DNA from: Bacteroidales bacterium UBA1711
GTDB taxonomy: Bacteria > Bacteroidota > Bacteroidia > Bacteroidales > P3
DNA: 39,574 nt
NCBI GenBank assembly: GCA_002317325.1
Contig: DCJB01000099.1
Span: 1,197 to 40,770, forward strand
Reading direction: 5' to 3'
Shown here: positions 25,375 to 32,783 of the stretch, piece after piece
Layout: every line of letters starts with the position of its first letter
Numbering within the stretch: position 1 is the stretch's first letter
The notes under the pieces: model-generated
Databases searched by the model: none
What the model saw: the letters and a program-made list of their open reading frames with translations, nothing else
Told to the model about the DNA's origin: nothing
Program-made: the position numbers and the translations under genes

Positions 25375-26393
25375 TTCGCCTCCTTTTCGCCAAGAGCGGG
25401 GTAGTCGGCATAGATAGTCTTGAGCAGCACCTCGCCGCAGAGGCCGAGGCTGGCAGAGCTGACGTGCTCCATATTGTCGCCGAGGGTGTGCCACTGCTCA
25501 AAGAAACTGCCCGAGGCGCCGTTTTGCACGATGTCGAGCATCGGAATGCCGGCGAGGCGGTTGACGTAGTAGTGGTCGTCGAGGATGGGGTCTGTCTCTG
25601 TCTGCACGAAGACGGAGCCGTGTCCCATGGCCTCGGCCATGTTCCACACCTTGTTGGTAATGCCGGAGGCATAAGTGCGGCTGACCTCCTCCTTGGAGTA
25701 GCGGGGCTGCTGAGTGCCCACCATGTCGAGAAGGATGCCATAGACGGCCGTGTAGTACGGCACATGAGGATGAAGACTCCAGTATTGCGAACCGAGACAC
25801 CAGCTGTCGTCCTTGTAGGCGTCGGCCCACTCAGGCACGCCTTGGTCTTCGACATCGAAGAAGACGAAATCGACTGACACGGCAGGAGGCATGGCGGACA
25901 AGACGCGAGCCAGTTCCATCAGCACGCCGGCACCGCTGGCGCCGTCGTTGGCTCCGACGATGGGACTCTTGCGATTGGCCTCGTCGGGGTCGTGGTCGGC
26001 CCAGAATCGACTGTCCCAATGGGCGGCCAACATAATGCGGCGGTCGCCGGCATTCTTGTTGCCTTTGACCGTGGCGATGATGTTCTTACCCTGCACCACT
26101 GTTCCGTTCCAAAGGGTGGCGGAGAAGGGCTGCACAACGACAGTGTCGCACCAGCGCCACATCTGGCGAACAATGTACACGGCACAGCGCCGATGGGCGA
26201 CACTGCCGGGGGTGCGGGGGCCGAAGGCCACCTGGTCGGCAACAAAACGGTAGGCGGTATCGGCACAAAAGTTCGGAGAAACCACGACCGAGGGGTCAAC
26301 AGCAGCAGAGGCAGAATCGCCGCCTCCCGACCTGCCGGCGCAGCCGGCAAAGAACAGCGCAGCACACATCGCTGCCAAACAGAGTCTCTTCAT
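25371..26393 (-). CDS. M28-family zinc peptidase / glutaminyl cyclase-like lipoprotein
   Basis: From MKRLCLAAMCAALFFAGC (start 26393, Cys18 lipobox) the protein has 340 residues. The M28 zinc ligands can be followed: AAHWDSR, GANDGASGAGVLMELAR, VFFFDVEDQG-type segment (FDVEDQG), a further Asp in ETDPILDDHYYVN, and His in QWHTLGDN. The pattern is close to the bacterial glutaminyl-peptide cyclotransferases of Bacteroidetes (WDSR, GANDGASG, FDxED), which make N-terminal pyroglutamate on exported proteins, but aminopeptidase activity is not excluded. The last codons overlap the start of the Rieske-like gene. Confidence 0.88.
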   Translation of the reverse strand: MKRLCLAAMCAALFFAGCAGRSGGGDSASAAVDPSVVVSPNFCADTAYRFVADQVAFGPRTPGSVAHRRCAVYIVRQMWRWCDTVVVQPFSATLWNGTVVQGKNIIATVKGNKNAGDRRIMLAAHWDSRFWADHDPDEANRKSPIVGANDGASGAGVLMELARVLSAMPPAVSVDFVFFDVEDQGVPEWADAYKDDSWCLGSQYWSLHPHVPYYTAVYGILLDMVGTQQPRYSKEEVSRTYASGITNKVWNMAEAMGHGSVFVQTETDPILDDHYYVNRLAGIPMLDIVQNGASGSFFEQWHTLGDNMEHVSSASLGLCGEVLLKTIYADYPALGEKEAK

Positions 26394-26419
26394 AGCGCAA
26401 AGATTGTTATACAAACCAA

Positions 26420-26450
26420 CGTTCAGGCCGCCATGCCAGCCGCCTGAACG
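26420..26450 (-). terminator. Terminator after efp
   Basis: Stem CGTTCAGGC / GCCTGAACG (9 base pairs, 13-base loop) followed on the minus strand by TTGGTTTG. It lies 28 bases beyond the EF-P stop codon and before the M28 peptidase start. Confidence 0.7.
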
Positions 26451-26477
26451 TTTGAGGATGTCAGCCTCTCGCAGACA

Positions 26478-27041
26478 CTATTTTATACGCTCGGCGTACT
26501 CGCAAGTGCGGGTATCGACCTTGATACGCTCACCCTCTTTGATGAACAGCGGCACACGAACCTGAACGCCGGGTTCGACAGTGGCATCCTTCATGGCGTT
26601 GGTGGCGGTGTTGCCGGCAAAACCGGGTTCGGTATAAGTAACAACCGTCTCAATGAAGGGGGGCAACTCGCAGAGGAGCGGGGTCTCGGTGTCGGCGTGA
26701 ATGGTGATTTCGACATACTGACCGTCCTTGAGGAACTGGGGCGCGTTGATAATCTTTTCTTCAATGTTGATCTGCTCGTAGGTCTCGCAGTGCATGAAGA
26801 CGTGCATATCGCCCTCCTTGTAGAGGTAGGTGTAGGGGCGGCGTTCCACGCGGACGATGTCAATCTTGGCACCGCTGGGGAAGGTGTTCTCCAGCACACG
26901 GCCGGTCTTCACGCTGCGCATTTTGGTACGCACAAATGCCGCGCCCTTACCAGGCTTCACGTGGAGAAACTCGACGATGGAGTAGATGTCGTTGTTGAAA
27001 TTGATGCAGAGTCCGTTCTTAATATCAGCAGTTGTTGCCAT
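26478..27041 (-). CDS. efp: Translation elongation factor P
   Basis: Relieves ribosome stalling at proline stretches. It has 187 residues and the three beta-barrel domains of EF-P. The tip loop of domain I reads HVKPGKGAAF, with Lys32 at the position that is modified in many bacteria. Domain II/III markers are KEGDMHVFMHCETYEQ and the C-terminal VRVPLFIKEGERIKVDTRTCEYAERI. No EpmA/EpmB or other modification gene is visible in the window. A small membrane-protein gene lies upstream on the same strand. Confidence 0.97.
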   Translation of the reverse strand: MATTADIKNGLCINFNNDIYSIVEFLHVKPGKGAAFVRTKMRSVKTGRVLENTFPSGAKIDIVRVERRPYTYLYKEGDMHVFMHCETYEQINIEEKIINAPQFLKDGQYVEITIHADTETPLLCELPPFIETVVTYTEPGFAGNTATNAMKDATVEPGVQVRVPLFIKEGERIKVDTRTCEYAERIK

Positions 27042-27120
27042 AGTGATAAGAGAAAAATATGAATAACGTGTATTTAATTAACTCAAACGATGGGATGTTC
27101 AGTGTCGAGAGAGGACAGGG

Positions 27121-27387
27121 TCAACTCTTCTTCTTGGCCTCGGCGTAGAGCTGGGTGAGGCGGCGGAGATCCTCCTTCAGTTCCTCATTCTCAGCATCCG
27201 AAGCCTGCCGGCGGGTACGTTCCATCATCAAGCGACAAAACACCGCGAGCACCAGCACCACGAGGGTGAGGTTGAGAGCGGCAGCACCCTGGGAGCGGAG
27301 GAGGAAATAAATTGCCGTGGCGGCAGCGATAAGGACGTAGGACACCCACTCATAAATTTTCAGTCTTCTCTGGTAGTTAGCAGCCAT
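27121..27387 (-). CDS. Small membrane protein with two helices and a C-terminal coiled coil
   Basis: 88 residues from MAANYQRRLK (27387). A basic N-terminus leads into two hydrophobic segments (VSYVLIAAATAIYFLL and ALNLTLVVLVLAVFCRLMM), then a charged helix (DAENEELKEDLRRLTQLYAEAKKK) likely to form a coiled coil in the cytoplasm. No named family recognised. A minus-strand TAATTTTG promoter element lies at 27416-27409, very near the ATG. It precedes efp by 79 bases on the same strand and may be its operon leader gene. Confidence 0.75.
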   Translation of the reverse strand: MAANYQRRLKIYEWVSYVLIAAATAIYFLLRSQGAAALNLTLVVLVLAVFCRLMMERTRRQASDAENEELKEDLRRLTQLYAEAKKKS

Positions 27388-27408
27388 TTTTTCATTCGTT
27401 TTGCGGTG

Positions 27409-27465
27409 CAAAATTACAAAAAATCTCAAAAAGTTTGGCTATCTGAAGAAATTTTTGTTACTTTG
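27409..27465. promoter_or_regulatory. Divergent promoters for the small membrane gene and the 27550 operon
   Basis: Minus-strand TAATTTTG at 27416-27409 points at the small membrane gene. On the plus strand TTTG (27434-27437) and TTACTTTG (27458-27465, one mismatch to TAnnTTTG) are 20 bases apart and point at the lipoprotein gene at 27550, leaving a leader of about 80 bases. Confidence 0.55.
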
Positions 27466-27549
27466 TAAAACCGCAGCAGGCATCCGAAAAGCCCTAAATA
27501 GCTGCAAAGCGTACTGGTTAATAATGAAATACACAAACACCACCTTGAA

Positions 27550-27747
27550 ATGAAAAAGTGTGCAAAGGTCTTTGTATCCATGTTGCTTCTCGTCGGCATA
27601 GTGTCTTTGAGCGGCTCATTAGCGTCGTGCAATTCATCGAAAACGATGAATAAGTCGAAAAAGTTCAGTTCGGGCAAAGTGGTCAAACAAAACATCCGAA
27701 TCAAAGGCAACAACAAGAGCAATGGCTCTACGTACCGCTCCTATTAG
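27550..27747 (+). CDS. Small putative lipoprotein (65 residues)
   Basis: MKKCAKVFVSMLLLVGIVSLSGSLASC is a lipoprotein-type signal with LASC as lipobox, leaving a mature peptide of about 39 residues. The mature part is rich in Ser, Lys and Asn (NSSKTMNKSKKFSSGKVV, ending NGSTYRSY). I recognise no family. A promoter-like pair lies ~85-110 bases upstream. The last 26 bases overlap the start of the thioredoxin-like gene in another frame, implying coupled translation. Its small size makes it easy to miss, but the signal peptide, promoter and coupling support a real gene. Confidence 0.7.
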   Translation: MKKCAKVFVSMLLLVGIVSLSGSLASCNSSKTMNKSKKFSSGKVVKQNIRIKGNNKSNGSTYRSY

Positions 27748-28642
27748 GCTGTTGTGGCTGCTGTGGCTGCTGGCACCGGCTGCCTCCAACGCCCAAGTTT
27801 ATGAAATCAGCGGAGAAAGCAGTCTTTCAGGCACCATTACGCTCACGGTGTATGATGGCGACACCACCACCCACACCTACAAGGACAAAATCACCCGCGG
27901 ACTATTCTACTTCACAGGGGTTGCGAAAAAGCCTGTGGCGGCTTCGATAACGCACCCGTCGATGAAGCGCCCCCTTTTCTTCTACCTTGAAGGCAGCGAG
28001 ATAGGCATCACGCTGAATGCCTCACGTCCCGAAGCCTCACACATTACGGGTTCGCGGAGCAACAGCGAGTACCGATATGTGCTTGAACGATACCGATCCG
28101 ACCCGGACCCCGCCATATACCTCCGCAAGTATGTAGGCAGCCACACCAGCTCAATATATGCGCCATTCATCCTACACCAGCTCATGTCCGACATTGATGA
28201 GGAGATGCTCCGCCAGCTCTTCACCCAACTTGACGGCGAGGCCTGCGACACCTACCACTACCGTCTCCTCGACCGCTGGATGAAAGAGACGCCGGCAGTT
28301 GCCGAAGGAGTGGAGATGCCCGACTTTGAGTACTACGACTCCGGCCGCAAACGCTGCCGCTTTTCCGCCACCCGCAGCCGCGAGGGGGCCACGCTGCTCT
28401 TCTTCGGCGCCAAGTGGTGCGACCTCTGCAAAGACAAACAGAACAAAGCTGCCAAGGCTGCCAAAGCCGCGAAGGCCAAATTCATAGTCGTCAACATTGA
28501 CGACTACAGCACTGGCTGGGACGAGCCGTGCCTCAAAAGCCTTTCCATAGACCACCTCCCCTTCATGATTCTCGTCAACCGAGAGGGCCTCATCACCGCC
28601 CGCGACCCTCGTGTGTGGGAGTTGGACAAACTGCTCCAATAA
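27722..28642 (+). CDS. DUF4369 / thioredoxin-fold exported protein
   Basis: 306 residues with a type I signal peptide (MALRTAPIRLLWLLWLLAPAASNA). The N-terminal ~100 mature residues match the DUF4369 pattern found before thioredoxin domains in Bacteroidales (LSGTITLTVYDGDTT, GLFYFTGVAKKPVAASI, RPLFFYLEGSEIGITL). The C-terminal domain is thioredoxin-like, with FFGAKWCDLCKDK giving a CDLC redox pair (Cys233, Cys236) and HLPFMILVNREGLI containing the cis-Pro. A thiol-disulfide role in the periplasm is expected; the partner is unknown. It overlaps the small lipoprotein gene by 26 bases and is followed 21 bases later by the isomerase gene. Confidence 0.87.
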   Translation: MALRTAPIRLLWLLWLLAPAASNAQVYEISGESSLSGTITLTVYDGDTTTHTYKDKITRGLFYFTGVAKKPVAASITHPSMKRPLFFYLEGSEIGITLNASRPEASHITGSRSNSEYRYVLERYRSDPDPAIYLRKYVGSHTSSIYAPFILHQLMSDIDEEMLRQLFTQLDGEACDTYHYRLLDRWMKETPAVAEGVEMPDFEYYDSGRKRCRFSATRSREGATLLFFGAKWCDLCKDKQNKAAKAAKAAKAKFIVVNIDDYSTGWDEPCLKSLSIDHLPFMILVNREGLITARDPRVWELDKLLQ

Positions 28643-28663
28643 AACTCAGCACCCCTTATCACC

Positions 28664-29944
28664 ATGGACACAACGCTCTATCCAATGAAATTCCTCCCCC
28701 TGTACAAAAACAAGGTGTGGGGAGGCAACAAAATCAAAACCCTCGGATTCGACTACGCCCCCCTGCCCAACTGCGGCGAGCTGTGGGCACTCTCGGGCGT
28801 GGAGGGTAATGAGTCTGTAATTGCCAACGGCTTCCTCCAAGAGAATACCATCAACGAAGCCATAGAGATATACATGGGAGAGCTGGTGGGGGAGAAGAAT
28901 TTCGACCACTTCGGCACCGAACTTCCCATTCTCATCAAGATAATTGACGCCAACGACAAGCTCTCCATCCAAGTACACCCCGACGACCAGCTGGCCCGCC
29001 AGCGGGGCATGGAGAACGGCAAGACCGAAATGTGGTACATACTCGAAGCCGAGCCGGGCGCTGAGATTGTAGATGGCTTTGAGCAAGCACTCACCCCCAA
29101 AGAATACCAGCAGAAATTGGCCGCCGGGCAGGTTGAGGAGCTGCTCCATATCGAACGTCCCGAGGCGGGCGATATGTTTTTCATTCCCGCCGGGCGAGTC
29201 CACGCCCTCGGCAAGGGGTTGCTCCTGGCGGAGGTGCAGCAGACCAGCGACTGCACCTACCGAATCTATGACTACAACCGTCCCGATTCCGACGGGAGGC
29301 TGCGGGAACTCCATACCGCCGAAGCCCTCGCCGCCATCGACTTTGCCCCCACCCGCGATGGGAAGAGCCACTACGCCTACCGGGAGAACTGCACCACCCG
29401 CTTAGCCGAATGCCCCTATTTCACCACCAACCTCATCCCGCTGACCAAGCCCATGCGAAAGGACTTCTCCTCTCTTGACTCCTTTGTGGTCTATCTCTGC
29501 GTTGATGGGGTGGCCGCCGTCAAGACATTAGACACCATACTCCCCATTCACACAGGCGAGTGCGTGCTGGTGCCGGCCGTGGCCGACAGGGTGGAACTCT
29601 TCTGCGAAGGGTCCGCCAAGCTGCTCGAAATCTATGCCGACCCCAAGCAGTGGACCGACGACAGCCGCAGCCATCTTCACGACATGGACTGGACCGCCCG
29701 GTATATAGGCAACAACAATCCCGAGGACTATCTTGACAGCCTCAGTATTGAGGATCTCGAAGACATCGCCGACACCTACGAGGAGGAAGGCGAGGACTGC
29801 GGCTGCCATCACGAGGGACACGACTGCAACTGCCATCACCACCACGACGAGGAGGATTGCGGTTGCGGACACCACCACCACGAAGGAGACTGCGGCTGTC
29901 ACCATGAGGAACACAATTGCGGCTGCCACCACCACGAACAATAG
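28664..29944 (+). CDS. manA: Class I mannose-6-phosphate isomerase with Cys/His-rich metal-binding-like tail
   Basis: Interconverts mannose 6-phosphate and fructose 6-phosphate in the cytoplasm. The cupin-type zinc site is complete: Gln103 and His105 (SIQVHPDD), Glu122 (KTEMWYIL) and His180 (AGRVHALG). The catalytic part ends near residue 340, the usual family length. An acidic linker (EDLEDIADTYEEEGED) leads to a 48-residue tail (379-426) holding five CxC pairs (CGC, CNC, CGC, CGC, CGC) alternating with HH to HHHH runs, 10 Cys and 17 His in total. The tail looks like a metal-binding appendage; I know no function for it on this enzyme. No signal peptide, so it should be cytoplasmic. Confidence 0.93.
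   Translation: MDTTLYPMKFLPLYKNKVWGGNKIKTLGFDYAPLPNCGELWALSGVEGNESVIANGFLQENTINEAIEIYMGELVGEKNFDHFGTELPILIKIIDANDKLSIQVHPDDQLARQRGMENGKTEMWYILEAEPGAEIVDGFEQALTPKEYQQKLAAGQVEELLHIERPEAGDMFFIPAGRVHALGKGLLLAEVQQTSDCTYRIYDYNRPDSDGRLRELHTAEALAAIDFAPTRDGKSHYAYRENCTTRLAECPYFTTNLIPLTKPMRKDFSSLDSFVVYLCVDGVAAVKTLDTILPIHTGECVLVPAVADRVELFCEGSAKLLEIYADPKQWTDDSRSHLHDMDWTARYIGNNNPEDYLDSLSIEDLEDIADTYEEEGEDCGCHHEGHDCNCHHHHDEEDCGCGHHHHEGDCGCHHEEHNCGCHHHEQ
29798..29941 (+). repeat. Coding repeat: CxC-His-rich units in the manA tail
   Basis: Five imperfect repeats encode units of the form (D/N)CGCHH(H)(H)E. The DNA shows recurring TGCGGCTGCCATCAC-like and GGCTGTCACCATGAGGAA-like stretches with varied third positions, so the tail has been kept at protein level and is not a fresh slippage product. 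Confidence 0.75.
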
Positions 29945-29960
29945 TTTTTCCTTCCGACCC

Positions 29961-30671
29961 ATGAGACGCGCCATATTTGCCATCTTTTTGCTGCTCTCCG
30001 TTGTCAGTGTGCAGGCCCAACGGGGCGGCCGCCCAAGCGGACATCCGCAAACGCCCCAGCCACTGGTGAGCGAGCTGCGTGTCTCCTCCCACGACAACAT
30101 ACAATTCTATGTCTTCGTCAATGGAGAGCCGACCCAAATCCTCCCCAGCCGACAAGTTGACATATCCCTCCCCTACCAGAATGACTATGAGATTATTGTT
30201 GTCACCAAGACACCCCAACTGCGGGCAGCGACCCTCGTCTATCGTCCTGAAACTCCAGCCGGGAACATCGACGTGAGGCTCAACCATCGCTCGGGCAATA
30301 TAGAACTGGTTCCCTCCAACCCTGCACCCATAGCGACCCCTCCAGCACCGCCGGTGGCTCCGCCTCCTTATCCTGGTCCGTCTATCTGCTCACAAGAACA
30401 GTTTGAGGCTTTTGCCTCCCAACTCCGAGGAGAGTCCTTCGACGAGACTCGGCTCACCGTCGCACAAATCGGCCTCCGCAATCGGCTGTTCACCTGCCAA
30501 CAACTACAGGCGCTGGCCGCTATCTTCACCTTCGATGAGAGCCGGGTGAAGTTCCTCAAGGCGGCTTACACCTCCTGTGCCGACCCCGAGAATTATGTCA
30601 TCTGCGTACAGGTGCTCACGTTCTCCTCCAGCCGAGAGGAAGTGCTGAAATACATTGCCAACCTCAGGTAG
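29961..30671 (+). CDS. DUF4476 domain exported protein
   Basis: The frame is open upstream into the manA tail, but the real start is the ATG at 29961: MRRAIFAIFLLLSVVSVQAQ is a signal peptide, and it lies 16 bases after the isomerase stop. The 236-residue product has an N-terminal beta-rich domain (~residues 30-110), a Pro-rich linker (PAPIATPPAPPVAPPPYPGP) and a C-terminal DUF4476 helical domain: FDETRLTVAQIGLRNRLFTC, FTFDESRVKFLKAAYTSC, FSSSREEVLKYI. DUF4476 is a Bacteroidota domain of unknown function, usually exported. It closes the operon that starts at 27550. Confidence 0.88.
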   Translation: MRRAIFAIFLLLSVVSVQAQRGGRPSGHPQTPQPLVSELRVSSHDNIQFYVFVNGEPTQILPSRQVDISLPYQNDYEIIVVTKTPQLRAATLVYRPETPAGNIDVRLNHRSGNIELVPSNPAPIATPPAPPVAPPPYPGPSICSQEQFEAFASQLRGESFDETRLTVAQIGLRNRLFTCQQLQALAAIFTFDESRVKFLKAAYTSCADPENYVICVQVLTFSSSREEVLKYIANLR

Positions 30672-30832
30672 TCGAGCCTTAAAAAGCCACAGAGGCAACT
30701 CGTGGGCATTCTTGAGAGGCCAAATCTGCCAGCCGCCGTTGCGTGTCTGTCCCCAATCGGGGTGCCGGCCGCAGCCGTCCGACTGCTGCCCCGGCCGCTC
30801 GCGGCGGTTCCGCCCATGCTGGTTCGGTTAGT

Positions 30833-30870
30833 AAAGGAGAGGGACCCTCCTCGTAGGATCCCTCTCCTTT
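30833..30870. terminator. Bidirectional terminator between converging operons
   Basis: AAAGGAGAGGGA (30833-30844) pairs with TCCCTCTCCTTT (30859-30870), 12 base pairs, 14-base loop. The A/T ends give a short U run on both strands. It separates the plus-strand DUF4476 operon from the minus-strand ECF operon. Confidence 0.8.
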
Positions 30871-30920
30871 TAGGAGGATGTTAATATGCTGGAATAGTAT
30901 TGAGCGAAGCAGACCAAGAA

Positions 30921-31430
30921 TCACTCATCTCGTTTCTTTCCGCCACTTTTATCGCCTTCATGCGGGCAGGCTTCGCCATAATAAATTCCTGTTTTGGAAT
31001 CAAAGTGTACGTAGATGTCATCACCATTCGAAAGATGTTTTTGATACCAATTATTGAATTCCACAGAGTCTGTCGTCTTAATAACATCCACTTCTTTAGC
31101 TCCGTTTTCATAGGCTGATAGTTTTGAGTAGAAATCCTTGATGACATTTGTATCGGTAACCATACTGATATTCACATATCCCTCCTGATTGCTACAACTC
31201 ATCTTGAAAATATGACCTTCATAAAGATGTGAGTAAACATCGAGGTAATACAGCACACTATCAGCATGGCATAAAGGGGCAATCATTGTTTCCGGATGAT
31301 TTCTGCATCTTTGAGCAAATCGGTGCAATTCGGCCATACCGTCAGACTCAGGTATTTGACCATTCTTGGAACATGAGATGATGGACACCATTCCTAATAG
31401 GATGGCACTGTACAAAAACAACTTCTTCAT
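30921..31430 (-). CDS. Hypothetical lipoprotein, last gene of the ECF sigma locus
   Basis: 169 residues; MKKLFLYSAILLGMVSIISC ends in a lipobox (IISC, Cys20). The mature part has no recognised domain. It contains four further Cys-bearing segments (QRCRNHPE, APLCHADS, KMSCSNQE, EACPHEGD) and a basic C-terminal tail (KSGGKKRDE). It is read in the same direction as the sigma, membrane and secreted-protein genes upstream, but is separated from them by 258 bases that hold a plus-strand promoter and a hairpin-rich island. Base composition is lower in GC than the central metabolism genes. Confidence 0.75.
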   Translation of the reverse strand: MKKLFLYSAILLGMVSIISCSKNGQIPESDGMAELHRFAQRCRNHPETMIAPLCHADSVLYYLDVYSHLYEGHIFKMSCSNQEGYVNISMVTDTNVIKDFYSKLSAYENGAKEVDVIKTTDSVEFNNWYQKHLSNGDDIYVHFDSKTGIYYGEACPHEGDKSGGKKRDE

Positions 31431-31445
31431 TGTTTAAAAATTTGA

Positions 31446-31690
31446 TTTTTGGTGCAATTCCAATATTCTTTGTACTTTTGCAAATGCAATATCAGGAATT
31501 ACGACTATGCATATTGCTGGTTGTGTGCATTCCCGCTTTGCGGAGAGAGGTGTCTTTCGTGCTTTTTCAAGGATTGGACGAAAGGCGCTTCTTTTTTTGG
31601 TTGTTGTCCTACCATATTGCACTGAGAGTACAAAACTCATTTCCAATGGTAGGGCTTACATTACTTACATAGGCTGGATTTTTGTGGGTT
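31446..31690 (+). other. Hairpin-rich intergenic island with its own promoter (candidate ncRNA or repeat element)
   Basis: TTTG (31448-31451) and TACTTTTG (31473-31480), 21 bases apart, form a good Bacteroidota promoter reading right, yet no plus-strand gene follows. The next ~200 bases contain perfect stems: CCGC/GCGG with a 3-base loop near 31532-31542, CTTTCGT/ACGAAAG near 31554-31584, and CCTACCAT/ATGGTAGG near 31608-31653 with an inner GAG/CTC. Three overlapping frames of ~60-70 codons are open on both strands, none with a recognisable domain. It could be a structured RNA, a mobile repeat, or a small gene. Confidence 0.4.
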
Positions 31691-32171
31691 AATTATTTGT
31701 TCTTCTGGATTTTTGTGAAAAGATGTGCAATTCCATCTGGCCTTTGCTTAGATATAACGAGAGAATCCGGTCTCGGTCCGATTTGTTGTGAGGAAAGAAT
31801 ATTGCGATGGTGCGTTCACTGCATCGTGCAAACACAAAACAGTCATCATCTTTCCTCTTTTTTAATGTCGTCTCCATCAGCGTGTTTTTGTCAGCATACC
31901 AGAACACAATGTTCCCCGAATAGTTGTTGCTACAAAGTTGTTCCGAAGACTTCCCCATCGTGGCCAGCAAAAAATCCCAACCTGAGTCGCAATATGCCTG
32001 GATGAGGATTGCATCGATGGTGAGGCTTGAGTCGATCCGCAGGTCTCTCACAAAGGCTACATTCCACTCTTTGTGCGCGCCAAGGCGTTCGGCTAAAGCT
32101 TCTCCTTGTCCGAAGGATACAAAAGAGGACAAGACAAAAAAAGCGAACGTTATATTGCGTAAGGTTTTCAT
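31689..32171 (-). CDS. Hypothetical exported protein of the ECF sigma operon
   Basis: 160 residues from MKTLRNITFAFFVLSSFVSFGQ (32171), a type I signal peptide. No family recognised. The mature domain mixes short strands and helices (EWNVAFVRDLRIDSSLTIDA, SGNIVFWYADKNTLMETTL, FVFARCSERTIAIFF). Three Cys are present (AYCDSG, QLCSNN, ARCSER), possibly for disulfides. It begins 23 bases after the stop codon of the membrane-protein gene and so looks co-transcribed with the sigma factor. A target or sensor role in the same response is inference. Confidence 0.72.
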   Translation of the reverse strand: MKTLRNITFAFFVLSSFVSFGQGEALAERLGAHKEWNVAFVRDLRIDSSLTIDAILIQAYCDSGWDFLLATMGKSSEQLCSNNYSGNIVFWYADKNTLMETTLKKRKDDDCFVFARCSERTIAIFFPHNKSDRDRILSLYLSKGQMELHIFSQKSRRTNN

Positions 32172-32194
32172 TATTTCAAATGTTCTATTATTGT

Positions 32195-32773
32195 TCATAA
32201 GAAAGCTATAAGCATTGCGGTCACCATCTCTTCGTCGCAATTGTCGGAGATGCGTCCTTCGCTATAGCACACGATGCCTGCATTGTTGTGTTCTTCCTCT
32301 TGTGATGAAGCCAGTGTCATTACTGTATGCCATTGATGTTTTTCCTCAACCATGGTCTGTTGATGCTTGACATTTCGAGAGGTTTTTTTCTTTGCCTCTG
32401 GCAGTGGCAAGTTTTTCACGGCAAATGGGGCGGAGACTTCTTCAAGCCCAGTGGTAATACCCAAATGCGCAGTTGCCTGTTTTTGTTCTTCGCCACCTGC
32501 CGTCTCTGTCATCCAGAAGGTGGCTGCACCTATCAACATCAAGACACAGGCCGCCGCTGACCAGACCAATCGATGTCGCGACTTGGCAGCATTGTTGTTA
32601 GGGTGTGAGGCTGAATGTATTATGAGAGTTAAGGGTTTCGTTTGACGAGGTTGGGCAGTGATTTCGTCTATCAACTTCTGCGTTATCAGAGGCACTTCAA
32701 CCGGATGTCGATTTGTCCGCTTCCACAGTTGCTTGATACTGCGCAGCGTTATTGATTTGTTTGTTCTTTTCAT
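32195..32773 (-). CDS. Probable anti-sigma factor (single-pass membrane protein)
   Basis: 192 residues. The N-terminal ~68 residues are basic and should be cytoplasmic, ending SRHRLVW. One transmembrane helix follows (SAAACVLMLIGAATFWM), then ~105 periplasmic residues rich in Glu, Gln and His (EEQKQATAHLG, EEKHQWHTVM). It starts 10 bases after the sigma gene stop. Topology and position are those of anti-sigma factors that hold an ECF sigma factor at the membrane, but no ASD/zinc HxxxCxxC motif is visible, so the call rests on context and topology alone. Confidence 0.62.
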   Translation of the reverse strand: MKRTNKSITLRSIKQLWKRTNRHPVEVPLITQKLIDEITAQPRQTKPLTLIIHSASHPNNNAAKSRHRLVWSAAACVLMLIGAATFWMTETAGGEEQKQATAHLGITTGLEEVSAPFAVKNLPLPEAKKKTSRNVKHQQTMVEEKHQWHTVMTLASSQEEEHNNAGIVCYSEGRISDNCDEEMVTAMLIAFL

Positions 32774-32783
32774 GGCAATATCA

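Noticed and set aside
29798..29941. manA tail as a CRISPR-like or slippage repeat
   Set aside because: Units are short, uneven and in frame with manA, with third-position variation consistent with coding selection.
29733..29960. N-terminal extension of the DUF4476 frame into manA
   Set aside because: It lies within the Cys/His repeat of manA in another frame and reads as Thr-rich sequence; the signal peptide at 29961 sets the true start.
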